Source of the DNA: Halanaerobium sp. MA284_MarDTE_T2
GTDB taxonomy: Bacteria > Bacillota > Halanaerobiia > Halanaerobiales > Halanaerobiaceae
Direction: 5' to 3'
NCBI RefSeq assembly: GCF_003337245.1
Contig: NZ_QPJE01000008.1
Span: 24,933-88,932, forward strand
Length of the DNA: 64,000 bases
Shown: one piece after another, positions 25,190-35,337 of the stretch
Layout of the letters: each line of letters begins with the position of its first letter
Numbering within the stretch: position 1 is the first letter of the stretch
Notes under the pieces: model-generated
What the model was told of the DNA's origin: nothing
The model's database searches: none
What the model saw: only the letters and a program-made list of their open reading frames with translations
Translations under genes and position numbers: made by a program

Positions 25190-26818
25190 ATGAAATTGAG
25201 TATTTCTATTATATTAATTTTAATTGCTCTAGTATTATTTATTTTAGCATTTTTTACTTATGGTAGTTTTCTCAAAAAAGAATGGGGATTAGATAATAGT
25301 AAGGATACTCCTGCTCATACTATGAATGATGGAGTAGATTATGTACCTGCTGAAGCTCCTGTATTATTGGGGCACCACTTTGCATCTATTGCTGGTGCAG
25401 CACCAATCATTGGACCAATAGCTGCTTCTGTATTTGGCTGGATGCCTGTACTTGCCTGGCTCGTTATTGGTGGTATCTTCTTCGGTGGAGTTCATGATAT
25501 GGGTTCACTATTTACTTCAGTAAGAAATGGCGGACGTTCAATTGGAGAAGTTATAAACAAAAATATAGGTTCTACTGGCAAAAGATTATTCAGTATTTTT
25601 GCCTGGTTAACACTCATTCTTGTAATTAGTGCTTTTATGTCCATAGTTGCTGAAACTTTTACTTCTACACCTTCAGCTGCTACAGCCTCTATTCTTTTTA
25701 TTGCATTAGCTATATTATTTGGTATAGTGAGAACTCGCTCCAACTTATCACTTGGTTCTTTAACATTAATTGGAGTTATCTTATTATTTATTGCTGTTGC
25801 AATTGGGCTTAATTTTCCAATTCAAATTGGCTATAATACCTGGTTAATTATCTTAAGCATTTATATATTTATTGCTTCAGTAACTCCAGTCTGGATTTTA
25901 CTTCAGCCTAGAGATTATCTAAATTCATTCCTATTATATGCACTTTTAATTGGAGGATTTGTGGGAATTATAATTGGAGGTCCATCTTTTAAATTACAAG
26001 CATTTACATCTTTTCAAACTTCCAGTGGATATTTATTCCCGGTTTTATTTGTAACTGTTGCCTGTGGTGCTATTTCTGGATTCCACTCCTTAGTAGCTTC
26101 AGGTACAACTTCCAAACAGTTAAATAAGGAAACAGATTCACAAATGATTGGTTATGGTGGTATGTTAATTGAGTCCTTCCTGGCAGTTATTGCCCTTATT
26201 ACCGCTGCTATGCTTACAAAAGGACAGTATTCTGAACTTCTTGCAAATGGTGGCCCGGTTAATGTATTTGCCAATGGTATTGGTAATTTAACTGCTAATT
26301 TTGGTATTCCTTTTAAAGTTGGTATGAACTTTGCTGCTCTGGGTGTATCAGCATTTGCTATGACTACTCTTGATACAGCCACAAGGTTAGCCCGCTTTAT
26401 TTTTCAGGAATATTTTATAGAAGCTGAAAGTGTAGAAGAATCAGACAATCCATTAAGTAATATGTATGTTGCTACTTTAATTACAGTAGTTTTATCTGCA
26501 GCCCTTACATATTCTGGTGGCTGGTCAACAATCTGGCCAATCTTTGGCTCAGCCAACCAGCTATTAGCTGCACTGGCACTACTTTCACTATCTGTCTGGC
26601 TTGCCCAAAATGACAAGAAAAATTTCTACACAGTTATTCCAATGGTGTTTATGTTTGCTGTAACTTTAACTGCTCTTGTTTTCCTTGTTTATCAAAATCT
26701 TGCAGCTGGAAGTATGATTATAGCTGTACTTGGTGTGCTTCTTTTCGTACTTGCAATAGTACTGGTAAAACAGTCTTACAAACATCTTACAAAAGATACT
26801 GGGAAGTTGAATATTTAA
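25190..26818 (+). CDS. cstA: CstA-family carbon starvation protein (putative pyruvate/peptide transporter)
   Basis: 542 aa with about fifteen hydrophobic segments. The CstA core is present: HHFASIAGAAPIIGP, GGIFFGGVHDMGSL, CGAISGFHSLVASGTTSKQL and TLDTATRLARFIFQEY. This is the shorter Firmicute-type form (E. coli CstA is about 700 aa). CstA proteins import pyruvate or small peptides under starvation. AAAGGGGG precedes the ATG. A MITE has inserted between its stop and its terminator. Confidence 0.95.
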   Translation: MKLSISIILILIALVLFILAFFTYGSFLKKEWGLDNSKDTPAHTMNDGVDYVPAEAPVLLGHHFASIAGAAPIIGPIAASVFGWMPVLAWLVIGGIFFGGVHDMGSLFTSVRNGGRSIGEVINKNIGSTGKRLFSIFAWLTLILVISAFMSIVAETFTSTPSAATASILFIALAILFGIVRTRSNLSLGSLTLIGVILLFIAVAIGLNFPIQIGYNTWLIILSIYIFIASVTPVWILLQPRDYLNSFLLYALLIGGFVGIIIGGPSFKLQAFTSFQTSSGYLFPVLFVTVACGAISGFHSLVASGTTSKQLNKETDSQMIGYGGMLIESFLAVIALITAAMLTKGQYSELLANGGPVNVFANGIGNLTANFGIPFKVGMNFAALGVSAFAMTTLDTATRLARFIFQEYFIEAESVEESDNPLSNMYVATLITVVLSAALTYSGGWSTIWPIFGSANQLLAALALLSLSVWLAQNDKKNFYTVIPMVFMFAVTLTALVFLVYQNLAAGSMIIAVLGVLLFVLAIVLVKQSYKHLTKDTGKLNI

Positions 26819-26829
26819 CCCAAAGTTAA

Positions 26830-27093
26830 CTGGACTTTCCCCATTTTTTATATACTGCTGCAAAAAGGGGAGATGCAGGAATATTGAAATTTTTAGTCAA
26901 TGAATCTTAACGAAATGAAGGAAGAAATAGGGTTGAACTGCAGGATGGAGTGAGCTAATCATGAGTCAGGAGGACTCATTGATTAGTGTGCCCTATTTCA
27001 CACCCGAATTGAGTTTTAGCTAAATCTAAAAATTTCGTTGATGACTAAAGCCCCCTTTTTGCAGCTTGAAAATAAATTTTGGGGAAACTCCTA
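26830..27093. mobile_element. 264-bp MITE, copy A (reverse orientation)
   Basis: Near-identical to 55907-56170 and 58235-58498 in reverse orientation. The ends CTGGACTTTCCCC and GGGGAAACTCCT are imperfect terminal inverted repeats that continue to CTGCAAAAAGGGG about 25 bp in. It is flanked by an 8-bp target duplication AAAGTTAA (26822-26829, 27094-27101). There is no ORF. Internally, a strong hairpin (CTAATCATGAGTC/GACTCATTGATTAG) nests within a GAAATAGGG/CCCTATTTC stem. Confidence 0.9.
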
Positions 27094-27131
27094 AAAGTTA
27101 AGAATTGCACCTTACAACTTGTATAATGTAA

Positions 27132-27167
27132 AAAGGCTGGTCTGATAATTTACTCAGATCAGCCTTT
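27132..27167. terminator. Terminator shared by cstA and the AI-2E permease
   Basis: AAAGGCTGGTCTGA pairs with TCAGATCAGCCTTT, then ACTTTTT; the other strand also shows a T-run, so it may be bidirectional between the convergent genes. Confidence 0.85.
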
Positions 27168-27203
27168 ACTTTTTATTATTTTTAATATATTATTTATGAA
27201 ATA

Positions 27204-28268
27204 TTATTCTTCTATTTCTGTCAGATATTTTCTTTTAAAAATTAACCTCAATATTACATAAATAGGTACAGCAGTTAAAGCTCCAATAAAACCAAAAAGA
27301 TATACTGCTGCCAGTACAACAAAAAGAACTACTAATGGATGTATTTCCAGCCGTTTCCCCTGAACAAATGGACGTATCAGATTTCCTTCTAGATATTGAG
27401 CTATTAAAAGTACAATACCTACACCAAAAATCATTACAAAACCTTTGGAAAGTGCTACAAAAAAAGCCGGTAAACTGCCTATAATTGGCCCTATAATCGG
27501 CACAAGAGAAGTTATCATTGCTATTAAAGCCAGTGTAATGGCATTAGGCAGACCAATTATTAAAAATCCAACCAACATTACAACTCCCAATAATAATGCA
27601 ACAACCAGCTGTGAGCTTATAAAAGTGGATAATACCTGATCTATCTCTATTAATAAAGTTTTGGTGCTTTCTTTTTTCTCTTTAGGCATAATTCTCATTA
27701 AATTTTTATAAATTTTTTCATCATCTTTTAGAAGGTAAAAAAGGACAAATGGAATTAAAACAATTATCATTCCAACATTAGTTATAGAAGCAAATATACC
27801 CATATAATTATAAGTGGATATTTTTTGAATAATCCTGTTTGCATAATTAATTACTCTTTCCTGAAGATTTAGCTCCTGTAAGTAATCTGTTTCTGCAGTC
27901 AGAAAGCCGCGCAATTTTTCTAAATTGTTTAAAATAATTTCATAACTTGAAGAATAATATCTGCTCAGTTCTTTTACTTCATTATAAATAATACTGCCGC
28001 CAAAATAAAAAATGAGTATAAGAAGTAAAATAACCGCCAGCAGAGTTATAATAATAGATATTGCTTTGCTTTTTATCCATCTATTTAAAAATCGCACTGA
28101 AGGACGCAGAAGATAATATAAAAATCCACCAAATAATAGTGGCAGTAAAACAAAAGATAAAACCGATGTAAGCGGCTTCATCACATATGGTATCTGACCT
28201 GCTAAAAAAATAATTAAAAGCACCAGTATAACTGCATAAGCATTCCTAAAAAATTTGTTTTCTGTCAT
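27204..28268 (-). CDS. AI-2E family transporter (PerM/YtvI-like permease)
   Basis: 354 aa with seven or eight hydrophobic segments. Typical of the family are the long soluble loop after the third helix, then PNAITLALIAMITSLVPIIGPIIGSLPA and LIAQYLEGNLIRPFVQGKRLEIHPL (described in pieces). Members include the AI-2 exporter TqsA and sporulation protein YtvI; several Firmicute members are Na+(Li+)/H+ antiporters, which would be plausible in a halophile. Substrate is unknown. Confidence 0.88.
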   Translation of the reverse strand: MTENKFFRNAYAVILVLLIIFLAGQIPYVMKPLTSVLSFVLLPLLFGGFLYYLLRPSVRFLNRWIKSKAISIIITLLAVILLLILIFYFGGSIIYNEVKELSRYYSSSYEIILNNLEKLRGFLTAETDYLQELNLQERVINYANRIIQKISTYNYMGIFASITNVGMIIVLIPFVLFYLLKDDEKIYKNLMRIMPKEKKESTKTLLIEIDQVLSTFISSQLVVALLLGVVMLVGFLIIGLPNAITLALIAMITSLVPIIGPIIGSLPAFFVALSKGFVMIFGVGIVLLIAQYLEGNLIRPFVQGKRLEIHPLVVLFVVLAAVYLFGFIGALTAVPIYVILRLIFKRKYLTEIEE

Positions 28269-28320
28269 TAGAATTTCTCCTCAAAATTTTCTGTAATCTA
28301 TTTTCTGCTGTCAGACAAAT

Positions 28321-28638
28321 TTACTCTTTTGGATTATTATGATGGCAATCTTTGGCAACAACATTTATTGCCCTTGTTACAGTTGCCAGCAAATCTACAG
28401 AATTCTGCTGTTCTAATTCTGCTGTTTTTGTAAAAACCTCACCTTTTTTTGTTGCAACATATTTTGCCGGCAGCCGATTAAGAGCATAAGTTGCCATATC
28501 AATAAGACATTCCTCACAGGTACAAATATTCTGAAACTTTTCTCTTTTAAGAAGTTCAGACATGCTGTTTAAGACTATATCCTCTGTGTGATTATGCAGT
28601 TTCTTCCTTATATTTTCTATATACTTTTCTGCACTCAT
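28321..28638 (-). CDS. ComFB-like late competence protein
   Basis: 105 aa. The pattern NICTCEECLIDMATYALNRL, followed by PAKYVATKKGEVFTK, is the ComFB signature, with cysteines that may bind zinc. ComFB in Bacillus lies in the competence operon; related proteins in cyanobacteria bind cyclic di-nucleotides. The C-terminal CHHNN adds possible metal ligands. It is a stand-alone gene, 53 bp upstream of the AI-2E permease. Confidence 0.85.
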   Translation of the reverse strand: MSAEKYIENIRKKLHNHTEDIVLNSMSELLKREKFQNICTCEECLIDMATYALNRLPAKYVATKKGEVFTKTAELEQQNSVDLLATVTRAINVVAKDCHHNNPKE

Positions 28639-28844
28639 AAAATATATCCCTCTCCTTTTATATTTTAGTTATTGTTATTTTTATATTTCTTTATAAAACA
28701 GCAAATACCTGCTTTTAAAAAATACAGCTCCTATAATCCATTCTAACTATAATCTGCTAAAATTTATCAGAATTTATACGCTGAATTATAGTGAGATTTA
28801 GAGATTTATCATAAACTGCAGCAATTTTTAAATCAGCAAAAAAA

Positions 28845-28866
28845 AGAGGAGGGAAAACCCTCCTCT
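28845..28866 (-). terminator. Terminator of the kor/mcm operon
   Basis: AGAGGAGGG, a four-base loop and CCCTCCTCT, followed on the minus strand by a run of Ts. It lies 70 bp past the mutase stop and closes the large catabolic transcript. Confidence 0.88.
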
Positions 28867-28935
28867 CATTATAAACCAGGATATTAAATTAACTGCCATA
28901 TTTATTTTATATTATTTATACTATTTTATATAATC

Positions 28936-30600
28936 TTACAGCTGTTTAGCTTGATATTCTCCAAATTCATCTCTTAGAACATCACTTATTTCATTTAAGC
29001 TGGCATATGCTTTTACTGCTTCAATGATTGGATACATTAAATTTTCTCCATTTTGAGCTGCTTTTCTTACTTTTTCTAGGCTTTTTTCTACTGCTTTATT
29101 GTCGCGTTCTGCTTTTACTTTTTTGAGCCTTTCTAACTGTTCCTGTTCAACTTTGGGGTCAACTTTTAGTAGATCTACTTTTTCATTTTCTGTTTCGGTA
29201 AATTCGTTTACTCCTACCACAATTCTTCTTTTTTCGTCGATTTTTTTCTGTGTGTTATAGGCACTATCCTGAATTTCTTGCTGTACATAACCGGCTTCTA
29301 TGGCTTTAGCCATTCCACCTAACTGATCAATTTTTTCGATATATTCTTTAGCTTCTTTAACAAATCTATCTGTCATATTTTCTATATAATATGAACCAGC
29401 AAGTGGATCAATTGTATCACTTACACCACTCTCATGTGCAATTATCTGCTGTGTTCTTAATGCCATTTTAACTGAATGTTCTGTCGGCAGACTTAAAGCT
29501 TCATCATATGAATTAGTATGCAGTGATTGTGTTCCTCCTAATGCTGCAGCAAGTGCCTGTAGAGTTACTCTTATAATATTATTCATAGGCTGCTGTGCTG
29601 TTAATGCAGCTCCTGCAGTTTGTGTATGAAATCTCAGCATTTTTGATTTATCCTTTTTGGCTTCAAAACGTTCTTCCATAATTTCAGCCCAAAGTCTTCT
29701 GGCTGCTCTAAATTTAGCAACCTCTTCCAGGATGTTCATCTGTGCATTAAAGAAGAACGATAATCTTGGTGCAAAATCATCGACATCCATTCCTATATCT
29801 ACTGCAGCTTCCACATATTCTATTCCATCTGCAAGTGTAAATGCAAGCTCCTGTACTGCATCTGAACCAGCCTCGCGAATATGATATCCACTGATACTAA
29901 TTGTATTCCAGCGCGGCATATTTTCAGAACAGTATTCGAAAATATCTGTAATTAATCTCAGAGAAGGTGCTGGGGGATAAATATATGTGCCTCGGGCAAT
30001 ATATTCTTTTAAGATATCATTCTGAATTGTTCCAGCCAGTTTTTCAGGACTTACACCCTGTTTCTCTGCAACTGCTATATACATTGCCAGCAAAACAGCA
30101 GCTGGGGCATTGATTGTCATAGAAGTACTTACTTTATCTAATGGAATTTCAGTAAACATTGTTTCCATATCTTCTAATGTATCTATTGCCACTCCAACTT
30201 TACCAACCTCTCCCTGTGCAAGAGGATTGTCAGAATCATAACCAATCTGTGTCGGCAGGTCAAAGGCAATACTTAAACCTGTCTGCCCCTGTTCTATAAG
30301 ATAGTGAAACCTCTCATTTGTTTCCTTGGCAGTACCAAATCCGGAATACTGACGCATTGTCCAGAGTCTGCTTCTGTACATTGTTGGATAAACTCCACGT
30401 GTAAATGGATATTTACCCGGGAAGCCAATATCTTCTACTGGATCGATACCTCTGGTATCAAGTGGTGTATATAGTGGATCCAGCTCCACACCAGAATCAG
30501 ACTTAAATTCTTCTTTTCTCTGTCCAAAACGATCTACTGTTTTTTGAAACTTTTCTTCACGCCACTTTTTATCTTCTGCTTTTAATTTTTTTTCATCCAT
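28936..30600 (-). CDS. mcmA1: Methylmalonyl-CoA mutase, large (catalytic) subunit
   Basis: 554 aa, the TIM-barrel substrate domain of a split mutase; the B12 domain is the separate gene at 38295. Motifs are the N-terminal [26 protein letters not shown] segment (seen as [13 protein letters not shown], then [12 protein letters not shown], with the Tyr that distinguishes methylmalonyl- from isobutyryl-CoA mutases), [12 protein letters not shown] and RFHTQTAG. It interconverts succinyl-CoA and (R)-methylmalonyl-CoA using adenosylcobalamin. It is cotranscribed with the Kor complex, which makes its succinyl-CoA. Confidence 0.95.
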   Translation of the reverse strand: MDEKKLKAEDKKWREEKFQKTVDRFGQRKEEFKSDSGVELDPLYTPLDTRGIDPVEDIGFPGKYPFTRGVYPTMYRSRLWTMRQYSGFGTAKETNERFHYLIEQGQTGLSIAFDLPTQIGYDSDNPLAQGEVGKVGVAIDTLEDMETMFTEIPLDKVSTSMTINAPAAVLLAMYIAVAEKQGVSPEKLAGTIQNDILKEYIARGTYIYPPAPSLRLITDIFEYCSENMPRWNTISISGYHIREAGSDAVQELAFTLADGIEYVEAAVDIGMDVDDFAPRLSFFFNAQMNILEEVAKFRAARRLWAEIMEERFEAKKDKSKMLRFHTQTAGAALTAQQPMNNIIRVTLQALAAALGGTQSLHTNSYDEALSLPTEHSVKMALRTQQIIAHESGVSDTIDPLAGSYYIENMTDRFVKEAKEYIEKIDQLGGMAKAIEAGYVQQEIQDSAYNTQKKIDEKRRIVVGVNEFTETENEKVDLLKVDPKVEQEQLERLKKVKAERDNKAVEKSLEKVRKAAQNGENLMYPIIEAVKAYASLNEISDVLRDEFGEYQAKQL

Positions 30601-30616
30601 AAATATTGACTCCTTT

Positions 30617-31159
30617 TTATTGTTTCAATTTTTGGCCCAGTTCAAAGGCCTTCATGTTCATTTCCACAGTCTTTTCTGGAACACGGTTTTTGATCGCTTC
30701 TTTTATATTTTTTGATGGAATTGTATTCCCAATAATTTCAGAAATTACTCCAAGTACAACAATGTTTGCTGTTAAAGTTAATCCGACATCTTCAGTTGCA
30801 GTTTTCATTATCGGCAGTGAAAGAATATTATCCTTCACTTCTTCTGCTGCTTCCGAGATATCTATTCTTTGATCTACGATCATTACTCCATCTTCTTTTA
30901 GTTCAGACCCGTATTTATCAAAGGCAGCCTGTGTCAGACATAGCAGGCAGTCTGGTGTAATTACCTTTGGATAATCAATAATCCCATTATTTAATACTAC
31001 CTCTGCTCTGCTGGCACCACCTCGGGATTCTGGCCCATAAGACTGAGTTTGAGTTACATTTAAACCATCAACTTTTAATGCAGCTTCAGCCAGAATAATT
31101 CCAGCAAGGATCATACCCTGTCCACCAGCTCCACTTAATCTGATTTCATATCTGGACAT
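30617..31159 (-). CDS. korC: 2-oxoglutarate:ferredoxin oxidoreductase, gamma subunit
   Basis: 180 aa. [13 protein letters not shown] near the N-terminus and [18 protein letters not shown] define the gamma domain of 2-oxoacid:ferredoxin oxidoreductases, which helps bind CoA. Its start overlaps the korB stop. Position last of the four subunits (D-A-B-C) and next to the mutase supports 2-oxoglutarate as substrate. Confidence 0.94.
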   Translation of the reverse strand: MSRYEIRLSGAGGQGMILAGIILAEAALKVDGLNVTQTQSYGPESRGGASRAEVVLNNGIIDYPKVITPDCLLCLTQAAFDKYGSELKEDGVMIVDQRIDISEAAEEVKDNILSLPIMKTATEDVGLTLTANIVVLGVISEIIGNTIPSKNIKEAIKNRVPEKTVEMNMKAFELGQKLKQ

Positions 31160-31986
31160 TATTCATCCTCCTTTGCAAAACTGTCTATTATCTGCTGATA
31201 ACGTGCAGTATATTCTGATTCAGGATCATCTTTGCGGTGAATAACACCCAGTGGAAAGATTCCTTCCTTTTCTTCTTCGGGCATTTTCTCCCATTTTGAT
31301 GCAGGTACTGTATGTTCTTTCTGCCAGTCCAGCATTTCTGTCGGGCCACCAATATTATTTTTACGTCCATAATTTACAGGACACTGATCTAAAGTTTCAA
31401 TAAAAGAAAATCCTTTATGTTCCAGACCTTCTTTGTACAATTTGGTCATCTGACGTGGATTATATGTTGCACCACGGGCAACAAAAGTTGCACCTGCTGA
31501 TCTTGTTAAATCTACCAGATCAAAGTCCTGATCAATATTTCCATATGGTGAAGTTGTTGCAACTGCACCTGTAGGAGTCATCGGGGAATACTGACCACCT
31601 GTCATACCATAGATTTGATTGTTGAAAAGAATTACTGTCAAATCAATATTTCTCCGACAGCCGTGAATTAAATGATTACCACCTATAGCAGATCCATCGC
31701 CATCTCCGGTAAGCACAATTACATTCAGTTCAGGATTGGCAAGCTTAATACCTGTTGCAAAGGCAATTGCTCTACCGTGTGTTGTGTGTAAAGTATCAAA
31801 TTTGAGATAACCTGGTGCTCTACCTGAACATCCAATTCCTGATACTACAACTGTTTTATCTGGATCTATGTCTGTCTGATCTATTGCTCTGACTAAACTG
31901 TTCAAAATAGTTCCATGACCACATCCTGGACACCAGATATGCGGCAGCTTGTCTTCTCTTAAATATTTATAGATATCTACAGCCAT
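31159..31986 (-). CDS. korB: 2-oxoglutarate:ferredoxin oxidoreductase, beta subunit
   Basis: 275 aa, the thiamine-diphosphate subunit. IWCPGCGHG and GIGCSGRAPG hold cluster-ligand cysteines, TGDGDGSAIGGNH plus NNQIYGMTGGQ form the ThDP/Mg site, and a later cysteine lies in DQCPVNYG. It decarboxylates the 2-oxoacid and passes electrons to ferredoxin. Its ends overlap korA and korC by single bases. Confidence 0.95.
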   Translation of the reverse strand: MAVDIYKYLREDKLPHIWCPGCGHGTILNSLVRAIDQTDIDPDKTVVVSGIGCSGRAPGYLKFDTLHTTHGRAIAFATGIKLANPELNVIVLTGDGDGSAIGGNHLIHGCRRNIDLTVILFNNQIYGMTGGQYSPMTPTGAVATTSPYGNIDQDFDLVDLTRSAGATFVARGATYNPRQMTKLYKEGLEHKGFSFIETLDQCPVNYGRKNNIGGPTEMLDWQKEHTVPASKWEKMPEEEKEGIFPLGVIHRKDDPESEYTARYQQIIDSFAKEDE

Positions 31987-33128
31987 TATTTTACCCCCTC
32001 AATCTCGGCCAGTACGTGCTCTGGTTTAATTAATGTTCCATCATAGCGGTTAATACCGACAACTTCCGCCTGACCTTTAGCAGCTCTTTCTACTTCTCTT
32101 ATAAGCTGGCCCTGATTTAATTCAGGTACAATAATTTTATTGGCTTTTTCAGCCAGTTTACTGACTTTTTCTTCAGCAAATGGCCAAATCGTTTTAAGTT
32201 TAATCCACCCGGCATTTAAACCGTTTTCTCTTGCCTCATTGACTGCACTAACTGCAGAACGAGCAGTTGAACCATAACTTAAAACCACAATATTGTCGTC
32301 TTCTCTAATATCTTCATCATAAAGAATAATTTCATCCAGATTATTTTCTATTTTTGCTGTCATACGGTCCATCAATTTTTTGGCATCTTCTGTAGTTCCT
32401 CTTGGGAATCCTGTTTTATCATGAAAAAGTCCTGTTGTATGATAGCGAAATCCTGTACCATAATCTGGCATAGGTGGAACTAAATCATCTGTCCACTCAT
32501 AAGGATTGAAGTTTTCTTTATCTGCATCTGCAGGAGGTCTTTTTCTATCCCAAACCTCTATCTCATCAGCATCTGGTAGTATTACCTTTTCTCTCATATG
32601 TCCTACTATTTCGTCTAATAATAGAATAACCGGCTGACGATACTTTTCTGCAAAATTAAATGCTTTAACAGTCAAATCAAACGCTTCTTTTACCGAACTT
32701 GGAGAAAGTGCAATAATAGGGTGATCACCATGTGTACCCCACTTTGCCTGCATAACATCTCCCTGAGATGGAGAGGTTGGAAGTCCTGTTGAAGGACCGA
32801 CTCTCTGAACATCTACAACTACAACCGGTGCTTCAATCATAATTCCAAGACCTAAATTTTCCTGTTTTAATGAAAATCCTGGCCCACTTGTTGCTGTAAT
32901 AGATTTCTTTCCACTCAGCGACCCACCTATTGCACAGGCCATACCTGCCAGTTCATCTTCCATCTGTATAAATTTACCACCTACTTTAGGCAGTTCTCTT
33001 GCAAATCCTTCTGCTATTTCAGAGGCTGGTGTAATAGGATATCCTGCAAAAAATTCAGCACCTGCAGCCATTCCACCTTCAACTACTGCTAAATCTCCCT
33101 GAAGTAATACTGCTTCTTTTTTACTCAT
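31986..33128 (-). CDS. korA: 2-oxoglutarate:ferredoxin oxidoreductase, alpha subunit
   Basis: 380 aa. GDLAVVEGGMAAGAEFFAGYPITPASEIAE opens with the pyrimidine-binding fold; EDELAGMACAIGGSLSGKKSITATSGPG and PTGLPTSPSQGDVMQAKWGTHGD are diagnostic of the KorA branch. Together with KorB, C and D it oxidises a 2-oxoacid (best guess 2-oxoglutarate) to the CoA ester, CO2 and reduced ferredoxin. It overlaps korD by 4 bp and korB by one base. Confidence 0.95.
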   Translation of the reverse strand: MSKKEAVLLQGDLAVVEGGMAAGAEFFAGYPITPASEIAEGFARELPKVGGKFIQMEDELAGMACAIGGSLSGKKSITATSGPGFSLKQENLGLGIMIEAPVVVVDVQRVGPSTGLPTSPSQGDVMQAKWGTHGDHPIIALSPSSVKEAFDLTVKAFNFAEKYRQPVILLLDEIVGHMREKVILPDADEIEVWDRKRPPADADKENFNPYEWTDDLVPPMPDYGTGFRYHTTGLFHDKTGFPRGTTEDAKKLMDRMTAKIENNLDEIILYDEDIREDDNIVVLSYGSTARSAVSAVNEARENGLNAGWIKLKTIWPFAEEKVSKLAEKANKIIVPELNQGQLIREVERAAKGQAEVVGINRYDGTLIKPEHVLAEIEGVK

Positions 33129-33324
33129 TAACCTTCACCACCTTTAATACAAAATCCGGACAGCTTAATTCACAATTTTCGCAGCCAATACATTTATCAA
33201 TATCATCAATTTCCACTCTATCCTGACCCAGTTTTAGTACATCTGTCGGACACACATGTACACATATTCCACATCTTTTACACCAGCCAGAATTGGCAAG
33301 TGTTACTTTATCTCCCTTAGCCAT
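33121..33324 (-). CDS. korD: 2-oxoglutarate:ferredoxin oxidoreductase, delta (ferredoxin) subunit
   Basis: A 67-aa ferredoxin with two cluster motifs, WCKRCGICVHVCP and CIGCENCELSCP. It carries electrons out of KorAB. I chose the ATG at 33324, following GGAGTGA; a TTG lies one codon upstream. It opens the kor part of the operon, 137 bp after mmdB. Confidence 0.93.
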   Translation of the reverse strand: MAKGDKVTLANSGWCKRCGICVHVCPTDVLKLGQDRVEIDDIDKCIGCENCELSCPDFVLKVVKVNE

Positions 33325-33461
33325 CAACTCACTCCTTTTACTTAGTAAAGTTTTTTTAGATTAAATATTAATATTTTATATGTAACTTTTGGGTTATATC
33401 TGCAAATTAACTTTTTAGCTGATATTATTTTTTTAAACTTAATATCACTATATTTATTTTT

Positions 33462-34574
33462 TTAACCCAGTACAGAAATAAGTGTTCCTGCAGCTATTGC
33501 AGAACCAATTACTCCAGCAAAGTTAGGGCCCATTGCATGCATAAGTAAATAATTTGATGGATTTTCTTCCTTGCCCACCTTCTGAACAACTCTGGCCGCC
33601 ATCGGTACAGCTGATACTCCGGCAGCTCCAATCAGCGGATTTACCTTACCTCCACTCAATTTATAAAACAGCTTACCTAAAAGAACACCTGCAGCTGTTC
33701 CAATACTAAAAGCTATCAGCCCTAAAACAAGTATTCCTATTGTCTGGGGATTTAAAAATGCTTCTGCACTTGCTGTAGCACCAACTGTTATACCTAGAAA
33801 AATAGTTACAATATTCATCAGTGAGTTCTGGGTTGTCTTTAAAAGCCTGTCAACAACTCCTACCTCACGCATTAAGTTTCCAAACATCAGACTTCCCAGC
33901 AGCGGCAGTGCGGACGGAACTAATAATCCTCCCAGAACTGTTACGCCAACTGGAAAGAAAATCTTTTCTTTTTTGCTCACCGGACGCAGCTGCTCCATTT
34001 TTACCATCCGCTCTTCTCTGGTGGTAAGCAGCCTCATTATAGGTGGCTGAATAATCGGCACCAGTGCCATATAAGAATAGGCTGCAACTGCTATCGGACC
34101 CAAAAGATGAGGTGCCAGCTGACTTGCTGAAAAAATTGCAGTAGGCCCATCGGCTCCACCTATGATTCCTATTGCACCTGATTCTGCCGGTGAAAAGCCG
34201 AGAAATAAAGCACCAAAAACTGTGGCAAATATACCAAACTGTGCTGCTGCTCCCAACAGTGCATTTTTTGGTTGAGCAATCAGTGGGCCAAAATCTGTCC
34301 AGGCACCAACCCCCATAAAGATAAGTGGTGGATATATTCCAAACTTTACTCCATAGTAGATATAATAAAGCAGACCACCTTCTTCCATCAGACCGCCTAA
34401 CGGCAGATTAGCAAGCAGCATGCCAAAACTTATAGGAACCAGAAGAAGAGGTTCATATTTTTTGACAACAGCAAGATAAAGCAGAATCATGGAGATTATA
34501 ACCATTATAATTTGTGCTAGAGATAAATTGTAATATCCTGTAGATTGGATGAACATCGTTATTTTATCTAACAT
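33462..34574 (-). CDS. mmdB: Na+-translocating decarboxylase beta subunit (methylmalonyl-CoA decarboxylase MmdB)
   Basis: A 370-aa polytopic membrane protein of the OadB/MmdB/GcdB family. The sodium-site stretch [16 protein letters not shown] is intact, and a late [19 protein letters not shown] motif is also typical. It decarboxylates the biotin carrier and exports Na+. It completes the four-subunit pump with mmdA, mmdC and mmdD immediately upstream. The neighbourhood of mutase and epimerase favours methylmalonyl-CoA over oxaloacetate or glutaconyl-CoA. Confidence 0.95.
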   Translation of the reverse strand: MLDKITMFIQSTGYYNLSLAQIIMVIISMILLYLAVVKKYEPLLLVPISFGMLLANLPLGGLMEEGGLLYYIYYGVKFGIYPPLIFMGVGAWTDFGPLIAQPKNALLGAAAQFGIFATVFGALFLGFSPAESGAIGIIGGADGPTAIFSASQLAPHLLGPIAVAAYSYMALVPIIQPPIMRLLTTREERMVKMEQLRPVSKKEKIFFPVGVTVLGGLLVPSALPLLGSLMFGNLMREVGVVDRLLKTTQNSLMNIVTIFLGITVGATASAEAFLNPQTIGILVLGLIAFSIGTAAGVLLGKLFYKLSGGKVNPLIGAAGVSAVPMAARVVQKVGKEENPSNYLLMHAMGPNFAGVIGSAIAAGTLISVLG

Positions 34575-34586
34575 CTTTGCTGCCTC

Positions 34587-34988
34587 CTACTCCAGTTTTA
34601 ACAGTACTTGATCTGCTTCTACACTGTCACCTTTTTTAACAAGTATTTCTTTTACTGTTCCTGCTGATGATGCAGTAACATCGTTTTCCATCTTCATAGC
34701 TTCTAACACCATTACTGTCTGTCCTACTTCTATTTCGTCACCTTCAGCAACTAATACTTTAAATATATTGCCCGGCATCGGTGCTTCAATAACATTGGAG
34801 CCACCGCTACTGCTTTTCTTTTTTGGCTTTACAGCTGTTTTTTTCTTTGCTGCAGGTGCTGTTTTTCTAGCAGGAGCTGTATTCTGTACTGCTGGAGATG
34901 CTGCAGTAGAACTGTTTTCCTCTGCATCTAACTCTTCTACACTAACAATAAATTCTTCCCCATCTACCTCTATCTTAAATTTTCTCAT
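34587..34988 (-). CDS. mmdC: Biotin carrier subunit of methylmalonyl-CoA decarboxylase (MmdC)
   Basis: 133 aa. The N-terminus is acidic, then comes an Ala/Pro/Lys-rich flexible linker (about residues 28-62) and a biotinyl domain with the attachment lysine in VLEAMKMEND. The free swinging arm carries CO2 from the carboxyltransferase (MmdA) to the membrane subunit (MmdB). It is separated from mmdD and mmdB by about 12 bp each. Confidence 0.94.
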   Translation of the reverse strand: MRKFKIEVDGEEFIVSVEELDAEENSSTAASPAVQNTAPARKTAPAAKKKTAVKPKKKSSSGGSNVIEAPMPGNIFKVLVAEGDEIEVGQTVMVLEAMKMENDVTASSAGTVKEILVKKGDSVEADQVLLKLE

Positions 34989-34999
34989 TAATATACCCC

Positions 35000-35320
35000 C
35001 TATCTTTTCCAGGAACTATTCGCTTTTTTGATTGATATTATTCTGTATCTTTTCTCTTCATCCAGAAGCTGATAAACTGCTGCTGCAGCGGCGGCAATTT
35101 TTCTTTTTCTTGCAAGCCCGTTCTCCCCATCATCTATCTCTGATTCATCTATTTCTGCTTCAGCTGAATTGCCTATACTGCTGTCATCTTTTTTAAGAAC
35201 TTTTTTATCACCAAAAAATTTACCTAGCAGGTACATAAATACTGATAAAAGATATAGTGATATAAAGACTGTCCCCATTCCTATTATCATCAGCTGAACT
35301 CCATAAACATATTTATTCAT
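35000..35320 (-). CDS. mmdD: Small membrane subunit of Na+-pumping decarboxylase (OadG/MmdD family)
   Basis: 106 aa with one N-terminal membrane helix (about residues 8-33, GMGTVFISLYLLSVFMYLLG) and a charged cytosolic tail containing AAAAAVYQLL, as in the OadG family. It anchors and assembles the other subunits. Position between mmdA and mmdC supports the call. Confidence 0.88.
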   Translation of the reverse strand: MNKYVYGVQLMIIGMGTVFISLYLLSVFMYLLGKFFGDKKVLKKDDSSIGNSAEAEIDESEIDDGENGLARKRKIAAAAAAVYQLLDEEKRYRIISIKKANSSWKR

Positions 35321-35337
35321 TTTTTATGTCACCCACT

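Noticed and set aside
28936..30600. Isobutyryl-CoA mutase
   Set aside because: The split arrangement alone would allow it, but the Tyr in WTMRQY and the epimerase, MeaB and decarboxylase neighbours favour methylmalonyl-CoA mutase.
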